A DNA stretch of 64,000 nt from Arthrobacter sp. AFG20 (GTDB taxonomy: Bacteria > Actinomycetota > Actinomycetes > Actinomycetales > Micrococcaceae): NCBI RefSeq assembly GCF_002892795.1, contig NZ_PJMC01000006.1, positions 62,001-126,000 of the forward strand, in the 5' to 3' direction. Positions 19,188 to 27,531 of this stretch are shown in pieces. The number at the start of each line of letters is the position of its first letter. Position 1 is the first letter of the stretch. The notes beneath the pieces were generated by a model. That model worked only from the letters and a program-made list of their open reading frames with translations, was not told where the DNA came from and made no database searches. Made by a program: the position numbers and the translations under genes.

Positions 19188-19718
19188 ATGAAGACGGGAG
19201 CTGCTCTGGTGCTGTCCGTTGCAGGCATACTCGCAGCGGGCTCGGCCGCACTTGCCGTCAATACGCAGGTGCTGAACGTCTCGCCCCCGGGCACCGGAAA
19301 TGCCAACATCGTCCTCCTGCCCAATGGTGCAGTGCCGCCCATTTCTGGCACCAGTGACGGACCGAAGGCCACACCACAGGCAACTGGCACGCCGGCCGGT
19401 GCGCAGAAGGCGGCCACTCCGGCGAAATCCAGCTCCGCAAAGCCGGGGTCCGCGAAGTCCAGTGCAGCGGCTTCAAACGCAGCGAAATCGAATCCGGCAA
19501 AATCTGCCCCGGCCGCCGCGCACGGGATTGCCGGCGGTTCCGCGGCAGGACCGTCTTCTTCCGGCCCCGGTGGCGGGTTGGCCGGTGGAGCGGTGACCGT
19601 TCAGCCCGTGCCCGTCCCGGGCAGCGTGATCCCCGTTGAGCCAGGGGATGACAAGGGCGGCCTGCGGAAGGCGCCGGAGCCCGGCGATGACAGCGGCGGC
19701 CACGGCGCCGACGACTGA
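19188..19718 (+). CDS. Secreted EPGDDKGG-repeat protein, short paralog
   Basis: A 176-residue exported protein of unknown function. The signal peptide is MKTGAALVLSVAGILAAGSAALA, cleaved near residue 23. The middle is Ala/Ser/Lys/Pro-rich (AKPGSAKSSAAASNAAKSNPAK), and the C-terminus carries two acidic units, EPGDDKGGLRKA and EPGDDSGGHGADD. ATG 19188 follows GTGGAGCC very closely to a -10 element, so the mRNA may be almost leaderless. The next gene is a clear paralog with eight units. Confidence 0.85.
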   Translation: MKTGAALVLSVAGILAAGSAALAVNTQVLNVSPPGTGNANIVLLPNGAVPPISGTSDGPKATPQATGTPAGAQKAATPAKSSSAKPGSAKSSAAASNAAKSNPAKSAPAAAHGIAGGSAAGPSSSGPGGGLAGGAVTVQPVPVPGSVIPVEPGDDKGGLRKAPEPGDDSGGHGADD

Positions 19719-19891
19719 CCAGCAGGTCGCATCTGTTCCCGCCTGGGCACCGTTTCCTGCCCGCCTTCTGACCTGCGTTCCTCCCTGCCTGACCTGTGTC
19801 AGCTGACTGGGCATTCCGTCCTGTGCCGATGCGGCTGGCCGCCGCGCGGCCGCGGGACGGCGGCCCGGGTGGGGGAGAACCCCGTAGGCAA

Positions 19892-19948
19892 TCTTGGACA
19901 AGTCTTGGATTTCCTTTGCACCTATCCTCGACGGCGAGTTCCTAGTGT
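19892..19948 (+). promoter_or_regulatory. 11-bp-phased heptad array and -10 of second EPGDDKGG gene
   Basis: TCTTGGA (19892), TCTTGGA (19903), CTTTGCA (19914) and TCCTCGA (19925) are spaced by exactly 11 bp. TAGTGT at 19943-19948 is a -10 candidate. The first heptad lies 63 bp before the ATG, as in the paralog, while sequence between the array and the start has diverged. Confidence 0.65.
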
Positions 19949-19954
19949 GGAGCT

Positions 19955-20602
19955 ATGAAAACAAGAGCAGCCCTCGCATTATCCGTCGCCGGCGTTCTCC
20001 TCACCGGAAGTGCCGCCTTCGCCACCACCCAGTCGCTGAGCAAGACCGGCACGGGTACCAGTGACGACGCCAGGAACGTCCTCGTAACGGACGACTCTGC
20101 CACCAGAACCTCCGCCCCCGCCGTCAGCTCCGCCGGAACCACCCCCAAGTCAGCCGCTAAGTCCAGCGACGATACCCAAGCCGACGACAAGAAGGCACCA
20201 GCCGCCAAGAAAGCGTCCAAGCCTGCGGAAGCGGGCGACGACAAGGGAGGGCTCCGGACCACCCCTGAGCCCGGCGACGACAAGGGCGGAACCGCGGCAG
20301 CGCCTGCAGAAAACTTCGTCGGCAGCGGCTCCCTCTCCGTTGAACCCGGTGACGACAAGGGCGGCCTCCGGACTGCCCCCGAGCCCGGTGACGACAACGG
20401 CGGTCTCCGCTCAAACCAGGCGCCGCGGGTTGCTGAACCCGGCGATGACCACGGTGGACTGCGGACGGCTTCCGAACCCGGCGACGACAAGGGCGGCGAT
20501 CGTAAGGCCGTTGAACCCGGCGACGACAAGGGCGGCGACCGTAAGGCCACTGAGCCCGGCGACGACAGCGGAGGCAGCGGCGGCCACGGCAGCGACGACT
20601 GA
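19955..20602 (+). CDS. Secreted EPGDDKGG-repeat protein, long paralog
   Basis: A 215-residue exported protein of unknown function. Its signal peptide (MKTRAALALSVAGVLLTGSAAFA) resembles the previous gene's. After a Thr/Ser/Lys linker come eight units of the form EPGDDxGG with short spacers (LRTA, DRKA, LRSN), ending GGSGGHGSDD. The dense Asp pairs and glycines suggest an extended acidic surface polymer or cation-binding array, but that is inference. A terminator follows. Confidence 0.85.
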   Translation: MKTRAALALSVAGVLLTGSAAFATTQSLSKTGTGTSDDARNVLVTDDSATRTSAPAVSSAGTTPKSAAKSSDDTQADDKKAPAAKKASKPAEAGDDKGGLRTTPEPGDDKGGTAAAPAENFVGSGSLSVEPGDDKGGLRTAPEPGDDNGGLRSNQAPRVAEPGDDHGGLRTASEPGDDKGGDRKAVEPGDDKGGDRKATEPGDDSGGSGGHGSDD

Positions 20603-20641
20603 ACGAGACGACAGAGCAAGCAAGCAATCGACTAATAGCCA

Positions 20642-20679
20642 GAAGGCCCTCCTGCACCTCGGTGTCATGGAGGGCCTTC
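20642..20679 (+). terminator. Terminator after the EPGDDKGG gene pair
   Basis: GAAGGCCCTCC (20642-20652) pairs with GGAGGGCCTTC (20669-20679), with TGCACC/GGTGTCA partly pairing inside; CGTCT follows rather than a long T-run. Confidence 0.75.
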
Positions 20680-20766
20680 CGTCTGCCAAGGACGCTCGGA
20701 AGCCGGGCCGGGACGAGCCTAGGATGAAGACATGAAGCGGATCAGCGAGCCAGGGGAGCGGCACTA

Positions 20767-21924
20767 TTGAGCGGTGGCACTGTAAACGGTGGATTGAGCC
20801 GCAATGCCGACGTCGTGGTCATCGGCGCAGGGCAGGCAGGCCTCTCCGCGGCCTTCCACCTGGCCCGCCGCGGCTTCACGCCAGCCCCGGCCGCAGAACA
20901 GCCAGATGGTGCAATGACGGCAGCCGGTCGAGGGCGGACGTACGCGGTGCTGGACGCCGAGGAGGGGCCGGGTGGAGCCTGGCGGCACCGCTGGAAGAGC
21001 CTGCTCATGGCCACCGTAAACGGCATCAGTGACCTTCCCGGGATACCGCAGCCGGATGTCGACCCGGCGGAACCAAGCTCGGCATTCCTCAGCCGCTACT
21101 TCGCCGCCTACGAGCGGCAGGTCGGGCTGGCTGTCGAGCGGCCCGTCAAGGTGCTCGCCGTCGAACGTGCGGACGCTGACCCGGCGGGGCGGCTAAGGAT
21201 CACCACGTCCGACGGCGGCTGGACGGCCCGGGCAGTCATCAATGCCACCGGAACCTGGACCAGGCCTTTTTGGCCGATCTATCCGGGCCAGTTCACGTTC
21301 GGGGGCCGCCAGTTGCATGTCGCCGACTACGTGTCCGCAGAGGAGTTCCGCGGGCTGCACGTCGTCGTGGTGGGCGGTGGCATCTCCGCCGTTGGGCTGC
21401 TGGACGAAATCTCCAAGGTCACAACGACGAGCTGGTTCACGCGCCGCGAGCCTGTATGGCGGGACGGGTTCAACCGGCAGTCCGGGCACGACGCCGTCGC
21501 CCTGGTGGAAGACCGGGTACGGCGGGGGCTGCCGCCGCAAAGCGTCGTCGCTGCCACCGGTCTCATCTGGACTCCGGCACTACGGGCGGCAGCGGCGCGC
21601 GGCGTACTGGACCGCCGGCCGATGTTCACGGCGATAGAACCCGGCGGCGTCCGGCTCGCGGACGGCGGGTTCCTCGAGGCGGACGTGATCCTGTGGGCCA
21701 CCGGGTTCCGCGCCGAGCTGGAGCACCTGGCGCCGCTGCACCTGCGGGGACCAGGCGGCGGGATTGCCATGGAAGGAACGCAGGTGGCCGCGGAACCCCG
21801 GGTGCACCTGGTGGGCTACGGCCCGTCGTCGTCGACCATAGGCGCAAACCGCGCTGGGCGGGCCGCCGTGACCGAAATCCTCAAACTCCTGTCAGCCTCC
21901 GCAGCCGTGGCTGATCCGCGGTAG
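20767..21924 (+). CDS. FAD-dependent NAD(P)-binding oxidoreductase (flavin monooxygenase-like)
   Basis: A 385-residue flavoprotein. It has an N-terminal FAD Rossmann motif (VVVIGAGQAGLSAAFHLARRG), an internal NAD(P) motif (VVVVGGGISAVGLLDEI), and the ATGF-type motif VILWATGFRAEL near the C-terminus. These are typical of flavin-containing monooxygenases and related reductases; the substrate is unknown. The start is TTG 20767, eight bases after AGGGGAG. An RNA methyltransferase gene follows after 57 bases. Confidence 0.85.
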   Translation: MSGGTVNGGLSRNADVVVIGAGQAGLSAAFHLARRGFTPAPAAEQPDGAMTAAGRGRTYAVLDAEEGPGGAWRHRWKSLLMATVNGISDLPGIPQPDVDPAEPSSAFLSRYFAAYERQVGLAVERPVKVLAVERADADPAGRLRITTSDGGWTARAVINATGTWTRPFWPIYPGQFTFGGRQLHVADYVSAEEFRGLHVVVVGGGISAVGLLDEISKVTTTSWFTRREPVWRDGFNRQSGHDAVALVEDRVRRGLPPQSVVAATGLIWTPALRAAAARGVLDRRPMFTAIEPGGVRLADGGFLEADVILWATGFRAELEHLAPLHLRGPGGGIAMEGTQVAAEPRVHLVGYGPSSSTIGANRAGRAAVTEILKLLSASAAVADPR

Positions 21925-21981
21925 ATTTGCACGGGCGGATTTCTGCCCGGGCAACCAGTAAGGAAAAGGCGGCGGCAACAC

Positions 21982-23130
21982 GTGACGGAAAACGGTCTTG
22001 GGCAGGTCCTCCGATTGCTTCGAAGGCACCCCGATGTCGAGGCCGCCAACCTCCAGGCGTGGGACGCCACGGACTCTCTCCTTTTGGATGCCGCTTCGGA
22101 TCTGCTCACCCCGGACAGCACGGTTGCCGTCATCGGGGACAATTACGGGGCGCTCACGCTCGGGCTGCTGGCCAGCGGTTCCGGCCCGGTTCCGGCCGAG
22201 GTGAGGGTGCACCAGGACCTGGTCACAGGGGAGCGGGCACTGCGCAACAACGCGGCGGCACTGGGAGTTTCGGGAGGCTTTGCACAGCTGCCGCTCGGCG
22301 CCGAACTGCTGGCCGGCGCGGACCTGGTGCTGGTGCAGCTTCCCAGGACCCTCGCCGAACTCGAGGAAATTTCCGATGCCGTTGCCCGGCACGCGCCTGC
22401 CGGCGCTGTCTTGCTTGCCGGCGGCCGGGTCAAACACATGTCGCTGGGCATGAACGCCGTGCTGGGCAAATACTTCGGCACGGTGCAGCCGCAGCTGGCC
22501 CGGCAAAAATCACGGCTGCTCCTCGCCAGCGGCCCGAAGCGTGCGGACGGCGAACCGCCCTACCCCGTGACGGAACACAACGCCGAACTCGACCTGGACA
22601 TCTGCGCGCACGGCGCCGTTTTCGCAGGCACCCGGTTGGACATTGGAACTCGCTTCCTGCTGTCATTCCTGCCGCAGATCCCCGCCGCAGCCAAGGCCGT
22701 GGACCTGGGCTGCGGCACCGGGATCCTGGCAGCAATGTATGCCCGCCGGTACCCGGGAGCCGAGGTCATCGCCACGGACCGGTCTGCGGCCGCAGTCGCG
22801 TCGGCCAGGGCAACTGCCCGGGCCAACGGCCTGGCTGCCAGCATCACGGCTGTCCAGGATGACGCGATGAGCACCCTTCCGGCCGGGAGCGCGGACCTCA
22901 TCCTGCTGAACCCCCCGTTCCACCTCGGTTCCAGCGTCCACGCCGGGGCCGGGCTGAAGCTCTTCGAGGCAGCTGGCCGGGTGCTGGCGCCCGGAGGGCA
23001 GCTCTGGACGGTTTTCAACAGCCACCTGCGCTATGTGGCGGCCCTGGAGCGGCTGGTTGGTCCCACCACCGTGAGGGGCCGGAACCCCAAATTCACGGTG
23101 GCCGTCAGCGTCGGGCGGGCTGTCACCTGA
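21982..23130 (+). CDS. RsmC/RlmG-type rRNA guanine-N2 methyltransferase
   Basis: SAM-dependent methyltransferase of 382 residues. The C-terminal domain has the SAM motif VDLGCGTGILAAMYAR and the catalytic LLNPPFHLG motif (NPPF) used for exocyclic guanine amino groups. The N-terminal half is a degenerate methyltransferase-like RNA-binding domain, giving the two-domain layout of RsmC and RlmG. GTG 21982 follows AAGGAAAAGG at a long spacing. The target (16S G1207 or 23S G1835) cannot be decided here. Confidence 0.85.
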   Translation: MTENGLGQVLRLLRRHPDVEAANLQAWDATDSLLLDAASDLLTPDSTVAVIGDNYGALTLGLLASGSGPVPAEVRVHQDLVTGERALRNNAAALGVSGGFAQLPLGAELLAGADLVLVQLPRTLAELEEISDAVARHAPAGAVLLAGGRVKHMSLGMNAVLGKYFGTVQPQLARQKSRLLLASGPKRADGEPPYPVTEHNAELDLDICAHGAVFAGTRLDIGTRFLLSFLPQIPAAAKAVDLGCGTGILAAMYARRYPGAEVIATDRSAAAVASARATARANGLAASITAVQDDAMSTLPAGSADLILLNPPFHLGSSVHAGAGLKLFEAAGRVLAPGGQLWTVFNSHLRYVAALERLVGPTTVRGRNPKFTVAVSVGRAVT

Positions 23131-23252
23131 GCCCCGCCGGCCGTCGTCGAACGCGCCTGCGCAGCCCTGAGCGTGGGGGCGTACCCGTTCACCGGGGCGT
23201 AACGTACGATTCAGACATTGATAGTGGCCAACAGAAGATGTAAGGGGAATCC

Positions 23253-24506
23253 TTGACCGAGATCCGCCCGCCCTCGCCGAGGCGCGGAACCAACCTGCCG
23301 CGGATGGGCGACTTCAACCTGACTGTCATTCTCGATGCCATCCGCCGTGCCACCGGAGGGCTCAGCCGCGTTGAACTTGCCCAGATCGTTGGTCTGTCCC
23401 CGCAAACCATTTCGAACATTTCCCGCCGGCTGCTGGACCAGAACCTCATTGTCGAGGCGGGCAAAGAGGGCAGCGGACCCGGCAAGCCGCGAACCATCCT
23501 TCGCCTGAATCCTGCCGGCATGTATGCGGTCGGCGTGCATCTGGACCCTGCTGTGGCAACGTTCGTCGTCCTTGATCTGGTGGGTGCAGTGGTCCTGCAT
23601 TCGAGCGTGAAAACGCCGGACAGCTCCCGGCCCGAGGCGGTCATTACGGCCATTGCCGCCGAAATCGACAAGCTGATCGAGGCCTCGGGTGTGGATCGCG
23701 CCAAGATTGCCGGCCTGGGCGTCGCGGCACCCGGACCCATCGACCATGACAACGGCACGGTGGTGGAGCCGCCGCTCATGGACGGATGGGACAGTGTTCC
23801 GCTCCGGGATGCGCTGGCTGAGGCGACAGGACTGTCTGTGCTGATGGACAAGGACGTCACGAGCGCTGCGGTCGCGGAAACCTGGGCCGGCGGAGCCAGC
23901 GGCGCCGGCAGCTTTGTTTTTATGTACATGGGCACCGGCATCGGCTGCGGCATTGTCCTCAATGACGAGGTGGTCCGCGGCACGTCAGGCAACGCCGGCG
24001 AAATCGGCCACATCATCGTTGACCCTGACGGAGCCCCCTGCGACTGCGGCCTGCGCGGCTGCGTCAAGTCCACCTGCATACCCCAGGTCCTCGTCGCGCA
24101 GGCCCAGGCTGCGGGCATTCTGGATGAGCCCGGCGCAGCCACCAGCAACTCTGCCGTCCAGGAAAGGTTTGCCATGCTCTGCGAAGCAGCCGACGCCGGC
24201 AACAGCGAAGCGGCTGCCATCATCGACAAATCAGCCGAACTCGTGGCCCGGGCGGCGTCAGCGGTGGCCAACACGCTGGACGTGGACCGGGTGGTGTTTG
24301 GCGGCCCCTTCTGGCCGCTGCTGTCCGCGCGCTACCTGGCGAAGATCCCCGGCCTGATCCAGCAGAACAGCGACGCCGGCAACATCCACGCCGTCGAAGT
24401 CGTGGGCACGGGCGTGGGAGAGGACGTGGGAGCCGTGGGCGCTGCATGCCTGGTCCTCGAGCACACCCTTGCGCCCCGGGCCCAGCGGCTGCTGCTGGAG
24501 GGCTGA
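23253..24506 (+). CDS. ROK-family transcriptional regulator
   Basis: A 417-residue protein. Residues 25-75 form a winged helix-turn-helix (LSRVELAQIVGLSPQTISNISRRLLDQ). The rest is an actin-like ROK sugar-kinase fold with MGTGIGCGIVLN, GNAGEIGHIIVD and the zinc-binding CDCGLRGCVKS. ROK repressors usually sense a sugar or sugar phosphate. The TTG start follows TAAGGGGAA. No transport or sugar gene is adjacent, so its targets lie elsewhere. Confidence 0.88.
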   Translation: MTEIRPPSPRRGTNLPRMGDFNLTVILDAIRRATGGLSRVELAQIVGLSPQTISNISRRLLDQNLIVEAGKEGSGPGKPRTILRLNPAGMYAVGVHLDPAVATFVVLDLVGAVVLHSSVKTPDSSRPEAVITAIAAEIDKLIEASGVDRAKIAGLGVAAPGPIDHDNGTVVEPPLMDGWDSVPLRDALAEATGLSVLMDKDVTSAAVAETWAGGASGAGSFVFMYMGTGIGCGIVLNDEVVRGTSGNAGEIGHIIVDPDGAPCDCGLRGCVKSTCIPQVLVAQAQAAGILDEPGAATSNSAVQERFAMLCEAADAGNSEAAAIIDKSAELVARAASAVANTLDVDRVVFGGPFWPLLSARYLAKIPGLIQQNSDAGNIHAVEVVGTGVGEDVGAVGAACLVLEHTLAPRAQRLLLEG

Positions 24507-24509
24507 GCC

Positions 24510-24707
24510 CTAGTCGATGTCCTCGACGATTGTCCCGTAGGGAATCGTATCGTCGAGGTGTGCCTGGTGCCCCCGGGGGATGTACAGCACCCGGACGCCA
24601 TGCAGCTGGTCCGCTGCCGACTGGAGGAGGATCGGACGGACCATGTCGACGAAGCTTGGGTCCTTGCCAACGAGATATTCCTCGTAGCTGGCTGGTAGCT
24701 GGATCAT
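24510..24707 (-). CDS. Conserved small protein of unknown function
   Basis: A 65-residue protein beginning MIQLPASYEEYLVGKDPSFVD and ending PYGTIVEDID. ATG 24707 was chosen over an upstream frame start because the upstream part reads as low-complexity antisense of the neighbouring gene. A -10-like TATTCT lies about eight bases before the ATG, so it may be near-leaderless. The stop lies three bases from the convergent ROK gene. I do not recognise a domain. Confidence 0.65.
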   Translation of the reverse strand: MIQLPASYEEYLVGKDPSFVDMVRPILLQSAADQLHGVRVLYIPRGHQAHLDDTIPYGTIVEDID

Positions 24708-24741
24708 GGCATCAGAATAGACCTGATCGTGGGCTAAGGGG

Positions 24742-24773
24742 AGGGTGCCCGGTAACCTCCCGCCGGGCACCCT
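24742..24773 (-). terminator. Hairpin after the lipoprotein gene
   Basis: AGGGTGCCCGG (24742-24752) and CCGGGCACCCT (24763-24773) form an 11-bp stem between the lipoprotein stop and the small downstream gene on the same strand. It lacks a strong T-run on the minus strand. Confidence 0.6.
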
Positions 24774-24798
24774 TTCCGGTATTGGACGCTCGTACTGG

Positions 24799-25881
24799 CT
24801 AGTAGCCGGGCTGAACAGTTGGGCTGTCGCCCGTAGCCGGGCTGCTGGCAGGCACAGACGTTTCAGTGGCAACCTCAGCCTTGTCCGTCTTGGCATAGAC
24901 GTTCTTGCTGACCTGGTAGGCATGTTGGTCCAGCTTGAGCGCCTCCTGGTTGATTTCCTTCAGCTTGGCGTCGGTGAGCTGTTCGATCTTGGCGAGCTCC
25001 AGCGTCTCCTGGCTGTCGCCGCCCACAGCAGTCACCTTCACCAAACCCGTTCCGGCCGAGTAGAACTTCCGCTGGTGGCCCACCGCAGGCTCCAGCGGGT
25101 TGCGTTCGTCAATCACCAGCACATCGTCATAGCAGCCCGTGGCGACGCACACATGCTCGTTCTGCTTGAAGACCTGCCCGCAGTCCAGGAAGTCGATGTT
25201 CGCCGCGTGGGCCTGGACATAACTGGACGTGTTGGTCTGGGGGTCCGCCTGCATGGCGATGCCGGCCTGGGCCTCGTCCAGGCTATGGATGAAGGTGGCA
25301 GGCGCGCCGGTGAACTTCCCGCCTTCATATTCCTCCGGGTATTCCCCGAACAGCCAGACGTCGCCGCTCTGGGTCTGGGCGAAGAAAGCCAGTTCGGATT
25401 CCACGAGCTCACCGTCGGCGTAGTCCCGGTCCCACATGACCTGGGTCTTCACGCCGTCGATGACTTTGGTCAGGCCCGTTATTGAGTGCACCACCGTCCG
25501 TTTGATGTCTCCCTCGGCACTCTTGACGTCGCCTGTTGTGGTGTACTGCATGCCCGGCTTGAGCGGGAACCATTTGTTGTCGACGTTGGGCGATGACTGG
25601 AATTGGGACGCGTCAAAGTTGATCGCAGAGCCGGGACCGCAGAGTTCGTCCGCGCCGGCTGTCCCGGTTGAACCGGGGGTGGTGGATCCCGAAGCCGCAG
25701 ATCCAGTTGGCGAGGCTGCGGCCGACGTCTCTGTCGGTGCGGCGGAACCGGAGGTAGCCTGCGGGGCGGTATTTTGCTGTGGGGCGCAGGACGTAACTGT
25801 GGCCAGCGCGACGAGGAGTACAAGGGCGGAGCCCGGGGCGGACGGTGATTTGGAATGGGATGGTTTGTGAAGCTGGAACAT
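24799..25881 (-). CDS. Putative lipoprotein
   Basis: A 360-residue exported protein. The N-terminus is a signal peptide with lipobox VTSC (LVLLVALATVTSC), so the cysteine near residue 32 is probably lipidated. A Thr/Ser/Ala linker follows, then a globular region with paired cysteines (DCGQVF, HVCVATGCYDD) and the phrase NKWFPLKPGMQYTTTGD found in uncharacterised actinobacterial extracellular proteins. The tail is Ser/Pro-rich. Function unknown; the conserved cysteines suggest a disulfide-stabilised extracellular domain. Confidence 0.8.
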   Translation of the reverse strand: MFQLHKPSHSKSPSAPGSALVLLVALATVTSCAPQQNTAPQATSGSAAPTETSAAASPTGSAASGSTTPGSTGTAGADELCGPGSAINFDASQFQSSPNVDNKWFPLKPGMQYTTTGDVKSAEGDIKRTVVHSITGLTKVIDGVKTQVMWDRDYADGELVESELAFFAQTQSGDVWLFGEYPEEYEGGKFTGAPATFIHSLDEAQAGIAMQADPQTNTSSYVQAHAANIDFLDCGQVFKQNEHVCVATGCYDDVLVIDERNPLEPAVGHQRKFYSAGTGLVKVTAVGGDSQETLELAKIEQLTDAKLKEINQEALKLDQHAYQVSKNVYAKTDKAEVATETSVPASSPATGDSPTVQPGY

Positions 25882-26277
25882 CTCGGTGGCCTTTCGCCGT
25901 GGGGATTTCTGGCTTTCAGCAACTCCACCGCGGCATCAGTGCCGTGCCCGGCCGCAGCAGAACGCTGGCTAACCGCGCCCTGCCGGCGGGCGAATCATGG
26001 GAGGGTGCGGGCTCCGGCGGGCGCGGATTTTTTCTCGGGACGATTCACCGAGGAAGAACCAGAAGAAGCATCCAGCCTCCTCAACCTGAGACCTTGCCGA
26101 GTCCGATACGACGTGACAAAAGAATGGACTAATTTCCCCGGTTTGAAAAGGGGCATGCCTGGGCTGGCTCACCGCACGTCTCCGGGCTACCAAGAACGCT
26201 GAGCTCCCTTTTGGCGAAAATAATTCTGAACGGGCAATCCAATCAGGCGTAAAGCAGCGTCTTAATTCGGCGTCAAC
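25882..26277. other. Intergenic stretch upstream of the metF promoter
   Basis: About 400 bases with no convincing gene. Open frames on both strands lack family resemblance. It should contain the promoter of the minus-strand lipoprotein gene near 25900-26060, but no clear hexamers were found. Confidence 0.4.
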
Positions 26278-26330
26278 TTGAAGACGTCCCCCGACGGCTT
26301 CTAGAGTTCTATACAAGTTACCCAGGTAAC
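26278..26330 (+). promoter_or_regulatory. metF promoter with palindrome at the start site
   Basis: TTGAAG (26278-26283) and TAGAGT (26302-26307) are 18 bases apart, placing the RNA start near 26314. GTTACC-CA-GGTAAC at 26317-26330 is a perfect 6+6 palindrome right at the start, either an operator or a 5' hairpin of the mRNA. Confidence 0.6.
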
Positions 26331-26331
26331 G

Positions 26332-26409
26332 TGTCAGCGATCCTCCGCTGCGGATGTGCCGCCTGCCGGCCGCCAAGGAGGGTGTGGGTGCCCCCATGTG
26401 GGCCTGACA
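26332..26409 (+). promoter_or_regulatory. Candidate structured leader RNA of metF
   Basis: TGTCAG (26332-26337) can close a domain with CTGACA (26404-26409). Inside, CCTCC (26342-26346) can pair with GGAGG (26377-26381), and GGGTGCCCCC (26386-26395) is self-complementary. A second hairpin GCTGCCG/CGGCAGC lies at 26506-26532 before metF. The layout resembles a metabolite-sensing leader, but no known SAM, SAH or cobalamin consensus could be confirmed. Confidence 0.35.
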
Positions 26410-26565
26410 TTTGCTCACGGTGGACTTCTTTACAGGCGTAACAGTCGCGGCTGCGCCCTGCCGAAGTCCGTCCCGTGTTCCCCAAACTCAATTCATTGAC
26501 CGCATGCTGCCGGGGTTTTCCGTCACGGCAGCGCAGCCTTCAATGGCCCAAAGCCAAGGACGCAA

Positions 26566-27531
26566 ATGTCACCACCAAGCCTTATTGAAACGCATCCAAA
26601 TCTCTCCGACACCGCGCCGGTGGCGCTTTCCTATGAGCTGTTTCCGCCCCGTTCGCCCGCCGCCGCGGAGACCCTGTGGAACACCATCCGGGAACTGGAA
26701 GCCACCGATCCCGACTACGTATCGGTCACCTACGGTGCGAGCGGCTCCAACCGGGACACCGCCGTCGAACTCATCAACCGCCTGGTGCTGGAGACCACCC
26801 TCCGCCCGCTTGCCCACCTGACATGTGTGGGCAACACCCCAACCGAGCTCGCGGAAATCATCGGTGAACTGCTCGACGCCGGTGTCCGCGGAATCCTCGC
26901 CCTCCGTGGCGACCTGCCCAAGGACAGCGGCGAACCGGTCAGCGGCTCGCTGCGCTACGCCCAGGACCTGATTGAGCTCATCCGCCGGGTGGAGCAGCGG
27001 CGCTCGGCACTGCTGTGCGCCGGGAAGGTTGCGGTTGGCGTGGCGGCCTACCCCACGCGGCATCCGGAATCGCCCAGCGAGGCCCATGACGTGGAAGTGC
27101 TGCTGGCCAAGCAGCGGTCCGGTGCCGACTTCGCGATCACCCAGGTGTTCTTCCACACGGAGCAATACGCGGACCTCGTGACCAGGGCACGCAGGGCCGG
27201 CGTCACCATCCCCATCATCCCCGGCGTCATGCCGCTCACGAGCCTGCGGAGGCTCAAGCGCCTCGGCGAGCTGACCGGCGTCGAACCCGCCCCGGAGCTC
27301 ATCGAGCGGATGGCTGCCGCGGATACCGACGCCGAGCGGCTCCGGATCGGCGTCAGCGCAACGGTGGACCTGGCCAACGCGGCCCTGGACGCAGGCGCAC
27401 CCGGACTCCACATCTATACATTCAATGAGCACCAGAGCGCGCTGGAGGTGCTGGACAAGCTGTCGCTTGCCCGGCCAGCACGCCCGTCGACCCGCCTGAA
27501 CGCGCTCGCCCGCCGCCAGCTCGCCAGCTGA
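26566..27531 (+). CDS. metF: 5,10-methylenetetrahydrofolate reductase
   Basis: Flavoprotein that makes 5-methyltetrahydrofolate, the methyl donor for MetE. The 321-residue protein has the MTHFR motifs SYELFPPRS, DPDYVSVTYGASGSNRD, HLTCVGNT and GADFAITQVFFHTEQYADL. ATG 26566 follows AAGGACGCAA. It lies directly upstream of metE, forming a methionine-synthesis unit. Three 32-bp tandem copies derived from its last codons extend past the stop. Confidence 0.96.
   Translation: MSPPSLIETHPNLSDTAPVALSYELFPPRSPAAAETLWNTIRELEATDPDYVSVTYGASGSNRDTAVELINRLVLETTLRPLAHLTCVGNTPTELAEIIGELLDAGVRGILALRGDLPKDSGEPVSGSLRYAQDLIELIRRVEQRRSALLCAGKVAVGVAAYPTRHPESPSEAHDVEVLLAKQRSGADFAITQVFFHTEQYADLVTRARRAGVTIPIIPGVMPLTSLRRLKRLGELTGVEPAPELIERMAAADTDAERLRIGVSATVDLANAALDAGAPGLHIYTFNEHQSALEVLDKLSLARPARPSTRLNALARRQLAS

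Noticed and set aside
20240-20590. CRISPR-like repeats in the EPGDDKGG gene
   Set aside because: The repeats are coding, in frame, of variable spacing and part of a signal-peptide protein.
24708-24923. Longer N-terminus of the 65-residue protein
   Set aside because: The upstream frame crosses a hairpin and the end of the lipoprotein gene and is Arg/Pro-rich noise.
26332-26409. SAM-IV or SAM-I riboswitch before metF
   Set aside because: GGGTGCCCC is suggestive, but the core GGCAACC and GAG-type elements are missing, so a named class cannot be assigned.
26100-26560. Cobalamin riboswitch controlling metE
   Set aside because: No B12-box or GCCACTG element was found.
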